Below are positions 1 through 13,400 of a stretch of 64,000 bases of DNA, piece by piece. This DNA comes from Motacilla alba alba. Lineage: Eukaryota; Chordata; Aves; Passeriformes; Motacillidae. The position numbers and the translations under genes are program-made. Below the pieces are notes generated by a model that did not search any database, had not been told where the DNA came from, and saw nothing but the letters and a program-made list of their open reading frames with translations. The stretch spans positions 2,486,618 to 2,550,617 of the forward strand of contig NC_052032.1 in NCBI RefSeq assembly GCF_015832195.1, given 5' to 3'. The stretch's first letter is position 1; every line of letters starts with the position of its first letter.

Positions 1-1477
1 TTGAGCTTGAGTGAATCACATTGTACCTTTGGCTGTTGGATGGAAGAGGCTTCTATTAAAAAAATCCGTTTCCTGGGAGAAGACCCTGAGGTTTGAACTC
101 TGTTTTACCCAGCCTGACCCAGCTGAAAACTAGGGCAGAATGTTATGTGGTTGTCTGGGCTTCTGAAAACAGGGATGCTCCAAGCTGGGCTTTAACCCCT
201 TTGGCACTGAGGAGTTTTTGGAGTGTGGCTCCAGCTGAAAAGCCCTCCAGAGGTCCAGCAGCATTGTTATCTTTGTCAATAAAACACTCCTAGGCTCCTC
301 AGGCAAGATACCAAGTTAGAAACCCTTTCCAAAACCATGGCGTTAATTGCATATCTGTGGTTTCTTTATTAATGAGCCCCATATCAGTTGTTCTGTTATT
401 TTGCTTGGGCTCAGCTTGAGGGAAGAGGTCTGTAATTACTCAAAGCTTCCCGTTTGCCTTTTTTATGCCTTTCTTTTTTTAAATTCCATATTGGCACAAC
501 ACAAAGCCTTTTCCCAGTCAGTCCCCTGGAGCTTCCCCAGCTCTCTGAGCCAAACTGAGAATTCACTGCTCATCCTGGGGAGAGCCTGAGGTTTTAATGC
601 TTTTGGGGTGGAATTCTGGGGCTGGGATAGAGAAACCTCTGCTCCCTGTCCCCTCTGGAATGGGAAGTGTTTCCTTGTCATTTGGTTATGTCATCTGGAT
701 TTTCTAAGTGTGGACAGAACTGGGGTTCTCCAGCTCTTCCCACGCGGTTGTGTCAGTGCCACGTGGCAGGTGACAATGGGGACCCGACATGTGGCTGGGG
801 CAGACACTTCTCCTGCTTTTATTTTCCTTCTTTAATCCAATTTTCTGCAAATCACAGACCCTGCCTTGCTTGTCACGTGCCAATTCCTTCTTTTTTCCCT
901 TCTGTCATCCTTAATGGCTGCTTTCAATCTGGGCTCCTTCCCCACTTCCCAGCTGGAATTTCTGGGAGTTCAAACCCACATGCCTCACTCGACTCTCACG
1001 CTTTTGGACTGCTTCAGAGCTGTTCCAAATTTGTCCCTCTCAGCTGGTTCTCCTCTAAATTTGGCCAGTTTGGAGGAGCAAGGATGGATTCTATTGATTT
1101 TGGCTTTTAGTTGTATTTACACAAACCAGTATAATTCAGCCTTGTGCCTCAGTAGTTTTTCCTTAGAGCCCCTTCTCCCCTGTGCCTTGCCAGATGGGAG
1201 CTTCCAGAGTGGACCTTTCCCATGCCAAGTGTTGAAGTTGAATTAAAACTCCCTTTTCTTTACTGTGTGGGAATTCTGGAATCCTAGTGCCAGCTGCCAA
1301 GCCAGGATGTGGCTTTCCACTGGGATTCCCAGGCTGGCACATCCCGTGGGGCTGCTCTGCACCAGCATCACCTCTTGGGAGCCTGAACACTTCAGCTCCT
1401 GCAGCGCCTCTCAGCTCGTGGTTAATTAGATTTGGGAATTCTCACCACACTTTTCCTCACCTGCTGGTTGAGTTGCA

Positions 1478-1575
1478 TGGAAATCTGAGCAACCTGGTCC
1501 ATGGAAGGTGTCCCTGCCCTTGGCAGGGGTGGAGTGAGATGGGATTTAAGGTCTTTTCCAACGCAAACCATTCCC
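1478..1575 (+). mobile_element. CR1 LINE 3' fragment
   Basis: The stretch reads 'tccatggaaggtgtccctgc', then a 'gggatttaaggtcttttcca' motif, ending in 'aaccattcc'. This is the typical 3' segment of avian CR1 elements, and related segments recur many times in this window. Confidence 0.6.
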
Positions 1576-2334
1576 TGGCACCATCTGCCAGCTGTTATCC
1601 ACAGGTAGCTGTCCTTCGAAAAGCTGGTTTTTAAATTTCTGGCTGTTGTTGTCCCTGGGGTTAATCTGCCAGCCCCATGGAGCAGAGAGGTGCTGCTGTC
1701 TTCCATTCATTTTCCACTTCAAGGTGTACAAAATGAGGCACTAAGTTGCTGTAGCTGAAACTTTCCAGTCCTGGGGATTGCAAAATGTGTTTTAAGGAAA
1801 TTACTGCTTTGGATCAAAACTAGAAAAATTGGTTGGAGGGAGAAATATGGATCAAGCTGGAAAGCTGAAATACATTGATTTTTTTTTTCACTATTAAAGG
1901 TGTATTTCAAGACCTGCTTTTAATCAGAAACCCCCCAAAGCACAAAAATGTAACATCAAAACTGCGCTGCTTCACGGTGTAATTTCTGAAAGAAAAATTC
2001 TTTATTTCAACTTTATTTTTCAGCTCCCCACTTCAGGTGTTTACGAAAGAATCTCTTCAAACCTAAAAGTTGAAAATTTAAAAGTGAAAATTTCCCTTTT
2101 CTTCTGCATTTGGGATGGGAAGAGCTTGGAAATCTCCAAAGTGATGGCAGCAGAGTCAAAGCTTCAGCAGCTCCTGCTGCCTTTGGAGCTCCACTGCCTC
2201 CCGTGGTCACCCCAAATGGGGCTTGGCCCGTTGGGTTCTCACCTGAAGGATCCCCTTCTGGCAGGGAAATTGTTGTTTTTCCTTCTTGCTGCTCCTGCAC
2301 ATCCCCCTTGGTGCTCCCAAGCCACTGGAGCAGA

Positions 2335-2665
2335 GTAGAATGGTGTCAGAGTTGAGATGGAGACAATGCAAAGCAACACACTCCATTTTCAGAGGGCTTC
2401 AAACTGGTTTTATTCTAGCATGCATGCTTTTTGTACATTCTTACAAAACTCATCGGTTTACACTTTACTCACTGGTCACAGAGACAAACAAAGTGCTCAT
2501 TGCAACAGGCAGTTGCAGGTTTCTCTTATTTCTCCTTCTTTCTTTCTTGGTTTCTTTGTCAACGACCTTGGTAGGAAATTCTTCCAGGGGTGAACATGGA
2601 TCGTCTTACCAAACTTCTCTCTGGCTCTCAGAACTCACTGTAAAACCTCTTGCTCAGAATGGGAG
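2335..2665 (-). mobile_element. Possible degraded LTR
   Basis: This AT-richer block contains 'gttttattctagcatgcatg', 'acattcttacaaaactcatc' and 'cactggtcacagagacaaac'. Its texture is that of songbird endogenous-retrovirus LTRs, with a polyadenylation-like signal on the minus strand. The boundaries are uncertain and no target duplication was identified. A repeat-library search would settle it. Confidence 0.35.
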
Positions 2666-2827
2666 CCAGGTGAAGGGCTCAGCCCGTGGAATGTTGGAGG
2701 AAGGATGGGAAGAACTCTCCAGGTCCTCCCTCCCGGCCCTGCAAGGCAAGCGTGGGGCTGCATCTCCCTCTAGTGACTTCTCTCAGCTGGTTCCTCAAGC
2801 AGCTCCTCCACCAGGAGCCACCAGGCA

Positions 2828-3000
2828 GGGCTGGTGCCACCAGCTCCCGGTGCCATGTGCTGTCCCTGTCCCCATGGAGGCAAAGGGGAGCACGGAGCAG
2901 GCTCCAGGCAGGGCTGGTGCCACCAGCTCCCGGTGCCATGTGCTGTCCCTGTCCCCATGGAGGCAAAGGGGAGCACGGAGCAGGCTCCAGGCAGGGCTGG
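2828..3000. repeat. 83-bp tandem duplication (2.1 copies)
   Basis: The segment starting 'gggctggtgccaccagctcc' occurs at 2828 and again at 2911, exactly 83 bp apart. A third, truncated start lies at 2994. The copies are nearly identical, so the duplication is recent. It lies in the presumed intron. Confidence 0.9.
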
Positions 3001-3639
3001 TGGCCATGGGGGCTGCTGGAAATGCTGCAGCTGCTCCAGGAGAGCAGCTCCAGGACCTCCACACCCGCAAGCCCAGCCTGAGGTGCTTTCAGTGGTGCTG
3101 GGTGGAAAAGTGGTGGGATTTTGAAATGCAGGACCTCTGAAGTTTCATTCCTTTTCCAGTCAGTGTTTGGGTGTTGAGTGTGGATATTTCTCCCAGCGTT
3201 GAAGTTCTCCCCCGTCCAAGGGCAGTGCCTGGGCTCTGCTGGAGGTTGCAGGGCTGACAGAGCCCTTGAGACCTGCAGGGACCATTCAAGGTGACAGCTG
3301 AGGTCAGAGAGAGGCCTGTGCTAGTCACAGCCTTAAACTGAATTGCTGGAAGCATCCAGGAGGCTCCTCCTGGCCTTGTGGCTGCCTCCTCTTCCCAGCC
3401 CTCAGAGGTTTGCAGCTGCTGCAGTGGGAAGCTGTGTGGTGGGGGCTCCGGGCTCCCCTCTGGCCTGCTGGCACCACTCCCCCAGGAGAACACCAGGAGC
3501 CTTGGAATGTGCAGGAACAGCAGAATCCAGAGGCTGCAGGGACACATCGATCCCTGCTGTCACTTTATACCTCTGCTGTAACTCTTTAGTGATTGCTCTC
3601 CAGATTGGATTTCTGTCACTGGGCTGTGGGCTCTGGGGA

Positions 3640-3835
3640 GAGCTCAGAGCCCCTGCCAGGGCCTGAAGGGGCTCCAGGAGAGCTGCAGAGGGACTGGGGA
3701 CAAGGCATGGAGAGACAGGACACAGGGAATGGCTCCCACTGCCAGAGGGCAGGGATGGATGGGATCTTGGGAATTAGGAATTGTTCCCTGGCAGGGTGGG
3801 CAGGCCCTGGCACAGGTGGAAGGTGAGTTTTGGTT
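3640..3835 (+). mobile_element. CR1 LINE fragment
   Basis: The order of motifs (a 'gggcctgaaggggctccagg'-type start, 'agggactggggacaaggcat', a 'gaattgttccctggcagggt' end) is that of the CR1 3' open-reading-frame remnant. The same motifs are seen in reverse at 41.8-42.1 kb. Confidence 0.6.
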
Positions 3836-3967
3836 TGCAGGTGGGTGCAGGGTCCTGCTCGTTCTGGATGAACTGTCCCAGAATTTGAGGGCTCCTGCCT
3901 GGTGCTCACAAGCTGTGCCCTGCATTGTTCCCCCAGCAGCATTCCTGCATGTGGGAAATGAGGGATT

Positions 3968-4137
3968 ATAGAATCATTAAGGTTGGAAATGACCTCCAAG
4001 GCCATCGAGTCCAGCCTGTGACCGATCCCCACCTTGTCACCCAGAGCAGAGCGCTGAATGCCATGTTCAGTCATTGCGCGGACACTCCCAGGGCTGGTGA
4101 CTCCACCACCTCCCTGGGCAGGCCGTTGAGCAGGAAA
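3968..4137 (-). mobile_element. CR1 LINE 3' end, reverse orientation
   Basis: 'tagaatcattaaggttggaa' followed by 'atgacctccaaggccatcga' is the reverse complement of the characteristic CR1 3' terminus. The element ends about 55 bp before the first collagen exon. Confidence 0.8.
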
Positions 4138-4193
4138 GGGGGAAAAATAAGTGAACCTTTCAAACTTCATTTTTTTCCCTTCCCCTTTTTCAG

Positions 4194-4434
4194 GACTCCA
4201 GACTCACCAGTTCAGATTTGGCCCCAGGGCCACCTTGGCCGTGGGAGGACACTCAGAGGACCCTCAACCTCCAGCCTGATGGGAGTGCCCTGGCTTCCCT
4301 CTCTGCTCACGAGATGCCATCAGCTGAGGAGGAGGAGGGCAGCCTTTCCATTGAGGATGAAGGCTTTGAGCTGCTGAACTCCACCTACAATAAAATCACC
4401 GGCCCCGGCAGGCCAGCGCTCAGGAGAAGCTCAG
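4194..4434 (+). CDS. Collagen exon: acidic variable region, part 1
   Basis: The exon follows a polypyrimidine tract and 'ttttcag' and ends at 'tcag|gtgagt' in phase 1. It encodes about 80 residues with an acidic run ([20 protein letters not shown]) and an NST glycosylation sequon. Acidic, low-complexity variable regions between the TSPN domain and the minor helix are known in type V/XI chains. The reading frame enters from an upstream exon outside the window, so no start codon is expected here. Confidence 0.8.
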
Positions 4435-7400
4435 GTGAGTCCATGATTTTCCTCCTTTTCTCCATCACAACTTCTGGGAATCTGACAGTGCTTCCTCCAC
4501 CCAGGAGCCTCCATCAAACCCCCCCGAGCGGCCAAGAAGGAGCGTGGCTCTGAGCCCCACGAGGAGAATGTCACCACGGAGAAGCTGTCGGGGGACGCGG
4601 GCACGCGGCAGCTCCCGCCCGGCAAACGCCGCCCGGAGCCCTTCCCCAAGGTGTCCCCAGCTGCTCCCAAAGGAAACGTCCCCAAAGGTCCCCTGAGGGC
4701 AGGGGCACTGCTGGGTGGCCCGGAGCCTCCTCTTGGAGCAGGACATCCCGGACCGTGGGTGGCACGTGCACACCAGGGCTGTGTGAAGCCGGGACCACCG
4801 GGGCTGCCGGGACCTCCGGGGCTGCCGGTGAGTGGAGGAGGGCAGGGAGGGCTGGGTGGTGGGGAAGGGTGCCTGAGACAGGGGAAACTGCACAGGGAAG
4901 GCTTCTCCAGGGCGGGGAAACTTATCCAGGGTGGGAAACCTTCCACAGGATAGGAAATCTTTTCCAGGATGGAAAACCTTCCTCGGGATGGGAAACCTTC
5001 TCCAGAGTGGGAAACCTTCCCCAGGATGGGGAAACCTTCTCCAGAATGGGAAACTTCCCCAGGGTGTTCCCTAGGATGGAGAAATGTCTCCAGAGTGGGA
5101 AACGTTCCCCAGGATGGGGAACCTTCTCCAGGGTGGGGAACCTTATCCAGGATGGGGAATCTCCAGGATGGGAAATCTTCCCCAGGGTGGGGAACCTTCT
5201 CGAGGGTGGGAAACCTTCCACAAAATGGGGAACCTTTCCCGGAATGGAGAAACTTCCCCAGGGTGGAAAGCCTTCTCCAGGATGGGGAACTTTCCCCAGG
5301 ATAGGAAACGTTCTCCAGGGTGGGAAGCATTCCCCAGGATGGGGAAACTTCCCCAGGGTGGGAAACGTTCTCCAGGGTGGGGAACCCTCCCCATGCAAGC
5401 ACAGTGGAGCTGTGCATTGACCTTGTGAAAAGGTTTTTGATATTCCTGGAGAAACTTCACTGAAAACTGGGGAGAAGATGATTGCCTTGTCCTCCTGGCT
5501 CTAGAGATGGTCTCAAATAATTTAATCACACTGTGAGTTTTTATTTCACACTGGTCCAGCCCAGAATTAGGCTGAGGGGATCAGAGGGGACCAAGCCATC
5601 TCCTCCAGCCCCCACACAAACCCCTGCCACCCATGGACCCAGCTGGCTTCCTTGGTTTTGGCTTCTTCACCCCCAAATTAATGCCAGGTTCAAAGCAGAG
5701 CGCTGAATTTATCTTCTAATAAGTTCTGACTGTTTTTCAAGTCATTCAGTTGTTGTACAGGATGAAAAAAGGGAAATTTAGGGGAAAAAAAAAAGTAAAC
5801 TTAGACTAGAGAAATGTTTAGAGGAGTTATGTCTTCACTGAGGATGAAAAAAGGAAAATTGTTTAAAAAAGGTAAACTTGAAATAGAAAACGCTTTAGAG
5901 GAGTCTTGTCTTCATTGAAGAGTAGCTGAAAAATGTTTTTAAATATTGTTCCATGTTTGTTTATTCTGCCAAAATTATTTCACTCATTTGGTTCCATTTT
6001 CTTAATAATTTCTTTACAAAATTTTATTTCCCCATCGAAGTGACCCTGGGCACCTTCTCTTCCCTTTTCCTTCCATCCCTGTGGAAGCCATGGGCTCTGC
6101 CTGGGGCTTGGGGGGATCCTGCAGGGCCATTTCCGTGGCTCTCTTTGAGGGACCTGGCACTAAATTCATCATCCCTGAGCCAGGCTTGGTTTAAATTTAG
6201 GACTGCTAACTTCCCCCTCAAGCCATCTCCTTGCTGCTGCAGCTCTTGTCTGAAAAAATAGAAGAAAATGGCAAAAGGAGCAGATGCTGGAGGCTGAAAA
6301 AATCCCAGGAGCAGAGGAAACGTCACGACGTGTGACAGCCCTGCTGTCAGCGGCAGGAGGGACCCAGCCGGGGGGAACTGCTTTCCTCTCCTGGAGAAAG
6401 GCTGGAGATGGGATTTGTGTCCTTGCTCCTGAGTGTCCTGGATGGAAACACTGGTCCCAAAGCTCCAGCCCAGCTTTAGGAGTTGGGGAGATGACAGGAA
6501 AGATGGAAAAGGCTCTTGAGGGCATGGAGGGGCAGGACAAGGTGAGAGGAAAAAGAGCTTGGATAAAGAGCAGGTTTAGATGGGATATTAGGAAAAAAAA
6601 TCTTTTCTCTGAGGGCGGGCAGGCCCTGGCACAGGGTGCCCAGAGCAGCTGTGGCTGCCCCTGGATCCCTGGCAGTGCCCAAGGCCAGGCTGGACAGGGC
6701 TTGGAGCAGCCTGGGACAGTGGGAGGTGTCCCTGCCATGGCAGGAGGTGGGATGGGATGGGCTTTAAGGTCCCTTCCAGCCCAAATCAGGCTGGGGTTCT
6801 GTGTAGGACTGGAGCTCTGTGGTGGCACGTGCCTGCCATGGCCAAAGCCATAAGATGTGTCCCCAGCCTGGCAGCCTTTCCTGTTGTCCTGTTGCTGCTC
6901 CTGAGGACTGAGGGCAGGGGGGCTCTGGGGCCCCCAGGGAGAGGGAACTGAGCTATGGAGCTCTGTGGGCCTCAGACCTGGTGACCTTCAGTCTCAGGAC
7001 AAAGCTGGTGTCTGGAATTGAAGCTGTCAGGTAACAGCTTACAGGGAATTGCTGTCACCCCAAAAGGCCAGGATCTCCCACCTGGCTGGTTCTGCCTTGG
7101 GAGGCCCTGAGGTGGGGTCACCCTTGGCCAAAATGTGCATGTTTACCCAGATCACATCTCCCACCTGTTAAAAGCAGCAGATATTTTTGTCCTTGTCCAA
7201 ACCCTATTGGAGTGTGGATATGATTCAACTCCAGGGGATTTTTTTTCCCTGACACATTGCCTGTCCTCTGCAGGTGTCAGGAGATGTTCTCCTGCTCCCC
7301 TCCCTGCTCTGGGGTGTTTCTGTGGTTGTGCAGAGTGGCACAGTTCAATGCCAGGGGGCTCTTCCCACCTCACACTGTTTTTAGGGTATTTCTTGGGGAC

Positions 7401-10400
7401 TTTAGGCTGCTGGTTTGCTCTGAATCAGCCATTTCAGGCCCTGCTTCCCTGGGATGTGGCCCTGGTCACTCAGTCCCTGTGGGATCTCCCTTTGGGGTGA
7501 CAGCTCTGCTCCTTTGCCTTTCAGGGCTGTCCTGGCCGACGGGGGCTGGTGGGACCCAAAGGAGACAAAGTGAGTACCCACAAAAACAGAGGGGTGTCCA
7601 GAGTGGGGTGGAGGGTCTGGGGCAAACACCACCCATGGTTTGGGCTGGTTTGGGGCTTCTTCATCCAGAGGGCAGTGGGACCTCCTGACACTGCAGGGTG
7701 GTGGCCCTGTCTGTGGGTTTGGAAGAGGAAGGAACTGGGTTTAGTTGGTACTTTAAGCCCAGGTTCAGGATTAAGCCAGGCTTGAGTTCTGGGGAGTTTT
7801 GGGCACCACAATGTAAAAATTGGCATTGAGTTGTTAGAGAGCGTTCAGAGGAACAAGAGAAGGGTCTGGAGGGGCCCGTGAGGAGCAGCTGAGGGCTCTG
7901 GGATTGTCCAGCTGGAGCAGAGTGAGGGCAGAGCTCCCCGGGGCTGCAGCTCCTCCCGAGGGGCAGCTCCCATCTCTGCTCTGGGACAGGGACAGGAGCC
8001 AGGGAACGGCTGGGGCTGGGCCAGGGCAGCTCAGGCTGGAGCTCAGGGCAAGGTTCTTCCCCCAGAGGGTGCTGGCACTGCCCAGGCTCCCCAGGGAATG
8101 GGCACGGCCCCGAGGCTGCCCGAGCTCCAGGAGCCTTTGGCCAGCGCTGCCAGGGATGCCCAGGGTGGGGTTGCTGGGGGGTCTGGGCAGGGACGGGGCT
8201 GGGCTGGGTGATCCTGGTGGGTCCCTCCAGCTCAGGACATTCTGATTCTGTGACTGAGCTGCCTGCACAAGCTGCTCTCTTCCCTTTGAGCTCTCGGTGG
8301 GAGATGGAGCAGCTTCAGCTCAGGTCACCTGTAGAAGGGACACTGCTGTGTCCCACAGCCCAGCCCCATTTCATATCCATGGAATCACTGCAGGGACATT
8401 TCTCCTCCAGCCCCAGGCTGCCCTCCCTGCCCGGCCCCTGCCCTGGCTCAGAGCCTGTGTCCAGCCTGTGCTGAGGCCTAAATCCCTGCTGGTTTTAAGG
8501 AGCTGCTCTTGTCTCTGCAGGGATACCCGGGGGCCATGGGGAGGACGGGCCCCCCAGGTGACCCTGGCCCTGCTGGCACCCCTGGTGTCCCCACCATCGT
8601 GCTCTGGAGGAACTCCAGGGAGGACTGGCAGTCGTTCATGGTGAGTTACAGCCACAGTAGGCACTGCTGCACTCACACCTCCCCAGCAGCTCCCTGCATC
8701 CCTGGGATGGGATATGGGATGGGATGAGATATGGGATGGGATCTGGGATGGGATCTGGGATGGGATGAGATATGGGATGGGATCTGGGATGGGATCTGGG
8801 ATGGGATGGGATGGGATGGGATCTGGGATGGGATCTGGGATGGGATCTGGGATGGGATATGGGATGGGATGGGATATGGGATGGGATCTGGGATTGGATC
8901 TGGGATGGGGTCTGGGATGGGATGGGATCTGGGATGGGATGGGATATGGGATGGGATCTGGGATTGGATCTGGGATGGGGTCTGGGATGGGATGGGATCT
9001 GGGATGGGATCTGGGATGGGATGGGATGGGATCTGGGTTGGGATCTGGGATGGGATGGGATATGGGATGGGATCTGGGATGGGATGAGATGGGATACGGG
9101 ATGGGATGGGATCTGGGCTGGGATCTGGGATGGGATGGGATACGGGATGGGATCTGGGATGGGATGAGATGAGATATGGGATGGGATGGGATCTGGGTTG
9201 GGATCTGGGATGGGATGGGATATGGGATGGGATACAGGATGGGATCTGGGATGGGATGGGATGGGATGGGATGGGATGGGATGGGATGGGATGGGATGGG
9301 ATGGGATGGGATGGGATGGCAGGAAGGGTTTGCTGTGGCTGAGATTCCTCATTGTTGGCTGGGAGGTGGGGGCAGAGGGGCCATGCCAAGGAGGGAGGTG
9401 CAGCTCACTGGGGATGGCCCTGTGGGTGGAATGGGATCAGCGTGTGCCCTGTCCCTCTGTCTCCTGTGACTCACCAGGATATCCTGACTCCCCATGGTCC
9501 ATCCATCACCTCCCTGGGATGGTTCTGCAGGGCAGGGCCCAGGGAAAGTCCAAGCCAGGCACGAGCAGCCCTTCTCCTGCTCTGTGCTGCTGATGACAAA
9601 GCCCCTGTCCTGTTTCCCACCCTGTCCCCGCTGTGCCCCAGCCTTTGGCTCGCAGGGTTTGTGCCCATCCAGCTCTCCCTGAGGTGTTTTCTCACCTGAC
9701 CCACTGGAGCAGGATCTGTGGGGAGGCAGGAGTGCCTCAGGCACTGCACAGCTGGATGCAAAACTCCAGGGGATGACTCCAAAGCTCACTGAACAGCCCA
9801 GCCAGGCTCATCAAGTATTCCCAGCTTCTCACAGCACAGCCACTGCTGTGATTAAGCTTAATTTTAAACTCCATGTGGAGCCTGGCCTGGGCAGGGCAGC
9901 AGCTGAAGGCATTGGGTGTCTAAGTGCCCCAGGCTTTTCCTGGGGCTGGGAATGCTCTTTGCTTTATCCTTGCATGGCTCTGTTGTCCCTCTGGCCCTGC
10001 AGGGGCAGAGCAATGGGCTGGTGAGAGCTCAAGCCCCCCACTCCAGCTCTCCACAATGGCCCTGGGCAGAATGTTTGAGATATTTGAGCTCTCCACAGCT
10101 CACTGGGGAAGAGCCATCCTTGCATCCTCTGCTCTGGGGCAAATGCCTGGGATGCTGGGGAGAGGATGCAGCAGGAGGATCTCTGCTCTGCCAGCACTGC
10201 ACACCCGGGGTGGGGATGGTGCTGGAGGAGGAGGATGGTCTTCTGCTGGTCTGGATCTGAGCTTGGATTGACCTGCTGGGAGTCCTTGGGCCAGATCTTT
10301 GTGGCTTTGGGTGGGACTGGATCAAAGCAGAGATCAGATTCCTGCTGGGAAGCACAGGAGAGTTGATCACCTGCTGAAGTTTTGGTTGACCTGAAGAACC

Positions 10401-13400
10401 TCCTTGTTCTCTCATCCTGCTGCTGCCCCAGGGCAGGAGCTGTGCAGCTCTCAGTGCTGCCAGCGTCCATCACAGGCACACAATGTGTGCAGGGATAGGA
10501 CAGAGGCAGTGGATGTCTCTGTGCCAGGGATCCCCTCCCAGCAGGGCAGAGCCTCCCTAATCAACTCCTGCTCTCGGGCCACGCTTACAGCACTTGCCAG
10601 AGCTGCTCCCATCCTTTGCTCTGCAGTCAGAATTCCCTTTATTTTCCCTTGCCTGTGTGTGCAGAGACCTCAGGCTTTGCCCTCCTGCAGGCAGAAAGGG
10701 TCACACCTGTGGATGTTGCTGGGATCTCCTTGGTGTCCCCACTTTGGAGTGCTGCAGGGAGCATGTCCTGCCTGTGCTTGGGGAGCCAGAGCTGGAGAGA
10801 TGCTGGATCCTGGCCGTGGGCTCTGCTGCTGTCCCTGGGCTCTGTGCTGTCCCTTGTCCCCTGGGCTCTGTGCTGGCCCCTGGGCCCTGTCCCTTGTCCC
10901 CTGGGCCCTGTGCTGTCCCTTGTCCCCTGGGCTCTGTGCTGGCCCCTGGGCTCTGTGCTGTCCCCTATGCCCTGTGCTGGCCCCTGGGCTCTGTGCTGGC
11001 CCCTGGGCTCTGTGCTGTCCCCTGGGCCCTGTGCTGTCCCTTGTCCCCTGGGCTCTGTGCTGTCCCCTATGCCCTGTGCTGTCCCCTATGCCCTGTGCTG
11101 TCCCCTGGGTCCTGTGCTGGCCCCTGGGCTCTGTGCTGTCCCCTGGGCTCTGTGCTGTCCCCTATGCCCTGTGCTGTCCCCTGGGCCCTGTGCTGGCGCT
11201 GTCCCCGCAGGGCTGGCCCAGTGCCCATCTCAGGGGAAGGCAGTGTCTGCCGAGGGGGCCTTGGGCCACCCCAAAGCCACACAGGGCCATTGTGTCTGTG
11301 GCCCCGTGACCCTGGCGGTGCCGCCGGCGGCAGCAGGAAAACGCAAAACCCTGGGCTGGGATTTGCTAATCTCAGCTGAGATAAGGCTGGGCTGGAACCG
11401 GCTGCTCTGGGGATGGGGCTGGCAGCCCTCACAGCTCTGTGGTTTGGGGCCATGCTGCCCCCATGGAGCAGATCCCTGTGGTTTGGGGCAGTTTTGCCCC
11501 CAGGGAGCAGATCCCTGTGGTTTGGGGCAGTTCTGCCTCCAAGGAGCAGATCCCTGTGGTTTGGGGTGGTGCTGCCCCCATGGAGCAGATCCCTGTGGTT
11601 TGGGGTGGTTCTGTTCCCAAGGAGCAGATCCCTGTGGTTTGGGGCAGTTTTGCCCCCAGGGAGCAGATCCCTGTGGTTTGGGGGATTTGGGGTATCCTGG
11701 GGTTTGTGTTGGCCCGTCCCATGGAAATGCGGGGCAGGGAAGGTGCCCCTCAGGCCAGGGACACTGCAGGAGGATGGGCTGGGAAAACAGGGGGTGTGGT
11801 GGCTGTCCCGGAGCAGCTGTGGCTGCTGTGCTGCTCCCAGCCTCTCCCGCTCCCTTCCCATGGAAAAAAGCCTTTGTTGTGAACAGGAACGAAGGAAAAG
11901 CAGCTCAAGGCCGCCGTGGTTCCAGCCCAAGCCCCTGTGCTGTGTTTGTGTTCCCGATGTGTTGACAGATGTGGGCTTTGCCAAGAAGTTGTCTCAGAGT
12001 GGCTGGAGGGCAGGAACTGCTGCTGGCTTGGTCTGGAGCTGCCTTCAGCAGTGGGGAAGTCCCAGAGTCCTGGAAGGAGAGCTGGGGCTCCCACAGTTGT
12101 TGGAGAGCTTAATCTGCAGCGCCAGACTCCTTTGCTTTTGTCTTTTAAAAACAGGAGGCCAGGCTGGGCAGTGGTGCCTGGGAACCTGAGAGGGAAAGGA
12201 GAAATTGATCCTTGAGAAAAAGGATCAAAAGAAAAATTTTTACAGATGTGCTGCTACTGCAGGGTTGGCATCTGCCACAGCACAGCTTGGGGATGGCCAT
12301 GGGGTGACTGCAGAGGGTGGCACAGGGTGACCATGGGTGACTGCAGAGGGTGGCACAGGGTGACCATGGGGTGTCTGCAGAGGGTGACACAGGGTGACCA
12401 TGGGTGACTGCAGAGGGTGGCACAGGGTGACCATGGGTGACTGCAGAGGGTGACACAGCGTGGGCAGCCAAAGCTGCCCTGCCAGGCCTGAGCTGGTCCC
12501 CCCAGGGCTGCTGAAGGGTTCCTGTGCCCTGAAGGGCTCCTCTGCCCTGAAGGGCTCCTCTGCCCTGAAGGGTTCCTGTGCCCTGAAGGGCTCCTCTGCC
12601 CTGCCCCAGGCTGCAGTGTTCCAGGAGCACAGATCCCCGTGGCTGCTGCTCCCCTCCCTCCCCTCCCGTTGTGCTGCTCCCTGCTCTCCGAGCTGCAGCA
12701 GCAGAGCTCTGAGTGTTTCCTGCTGGAATTGCAGAGCCCATTACCTGCTCTGCCCCTCCCTGGCATCTGCTGCTCCGAAACCCGAGTCTGTGTCTCACGT
12801 GGGATTTTGTCTCCCCTCTTTAATAGGTTGGATGAAATAATATCCTGTCCTGAGTGAACCGGAGTTCACTGATTCCTGAGACAAGGCAAAGGCGTTGGCC
12901 GTGCTCCAACCTCCTCCAGAGAGGTTTGGGATTGGATTTGAGGGAAATGAGAACTGGCTGGACAGGAGGAACATGGTCCTGCCAGGGGCTGCACCCCTTC
13001 ACCCAGGGAAATCAGTTTGGGATCAGCCTGACAGGGCAGGGATGCCACCCATCAACTGCCCCCGGAGTGCTGGCCGCTGCCAGGAACATTTCCAGCTGTT
13101 CAAAGCTCTGTGTTTATTTCCCTTCATGAGTTCCTTGGCTTTTCCCCTCTCCCCACTGCTAGTGGGGGACAGATCCTTGGGGCAGGGGACAGGAGGGGTT
13201 TCCCAGTGCCCTCGAGGTTGAAACTGGGGAGAACAGAGGAATGCTGCCCCTCCAGCTGCCTGGGATGGGGATGATGGATAAGGAAAGGGATTTCTTAGCC
13301 ATTGATGTGAGCCAGGATTTGGAGGAGCTGCCTGGACCACAGGTCTGGGGTCACTGTGGGGGAGGAGGAGGAGGAAAGATGGGTTTTGCCTCTCTGTGCT

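Larger units (their letters stand above)
1..4193. other. Presumed upstream intron of the collagen gene
   Basis: I find no exon that I can support in this stretch. The collagen gene is already in progress at its first recognisable exon (4194), in the middle of a protein, so this is most likely an intron between the N-terminal (laminin-G/TSPN-type) exons, which lie left of the window, and the variable region. It contains CR1 fragments, a probable LTR relic near 2340-2660 and an 83-bp tandem duplication at 2828-3000. No other coding or RNA gene is visible. Confidence 0.5.

Noticed and set aside
4431..5417. Long minus-strand frame (328 aa) rich in '[12 protein letters not shown]' repeats
   Set aside because: It is produced by the ~20-bp minisatellite and lies antisense to a collagen exon. 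There is no family resemblance and no splice logic.
8636..9389. Two 238-aa '[11 protein letters not shown]' frames on the minus strand
   Set aside because: These are translations of the (ATCCC)n strand of the G-rich array; repeat artefacts.
10404..11965. Frames of 261-449 aa with '[12 protein letters not shown]' and '[13 protein letters not shown]' repeats
   Set aside because: These are frame-open minisatellites of 19 and 39 bp. All frames are open equally and nothing resembles a protein family.
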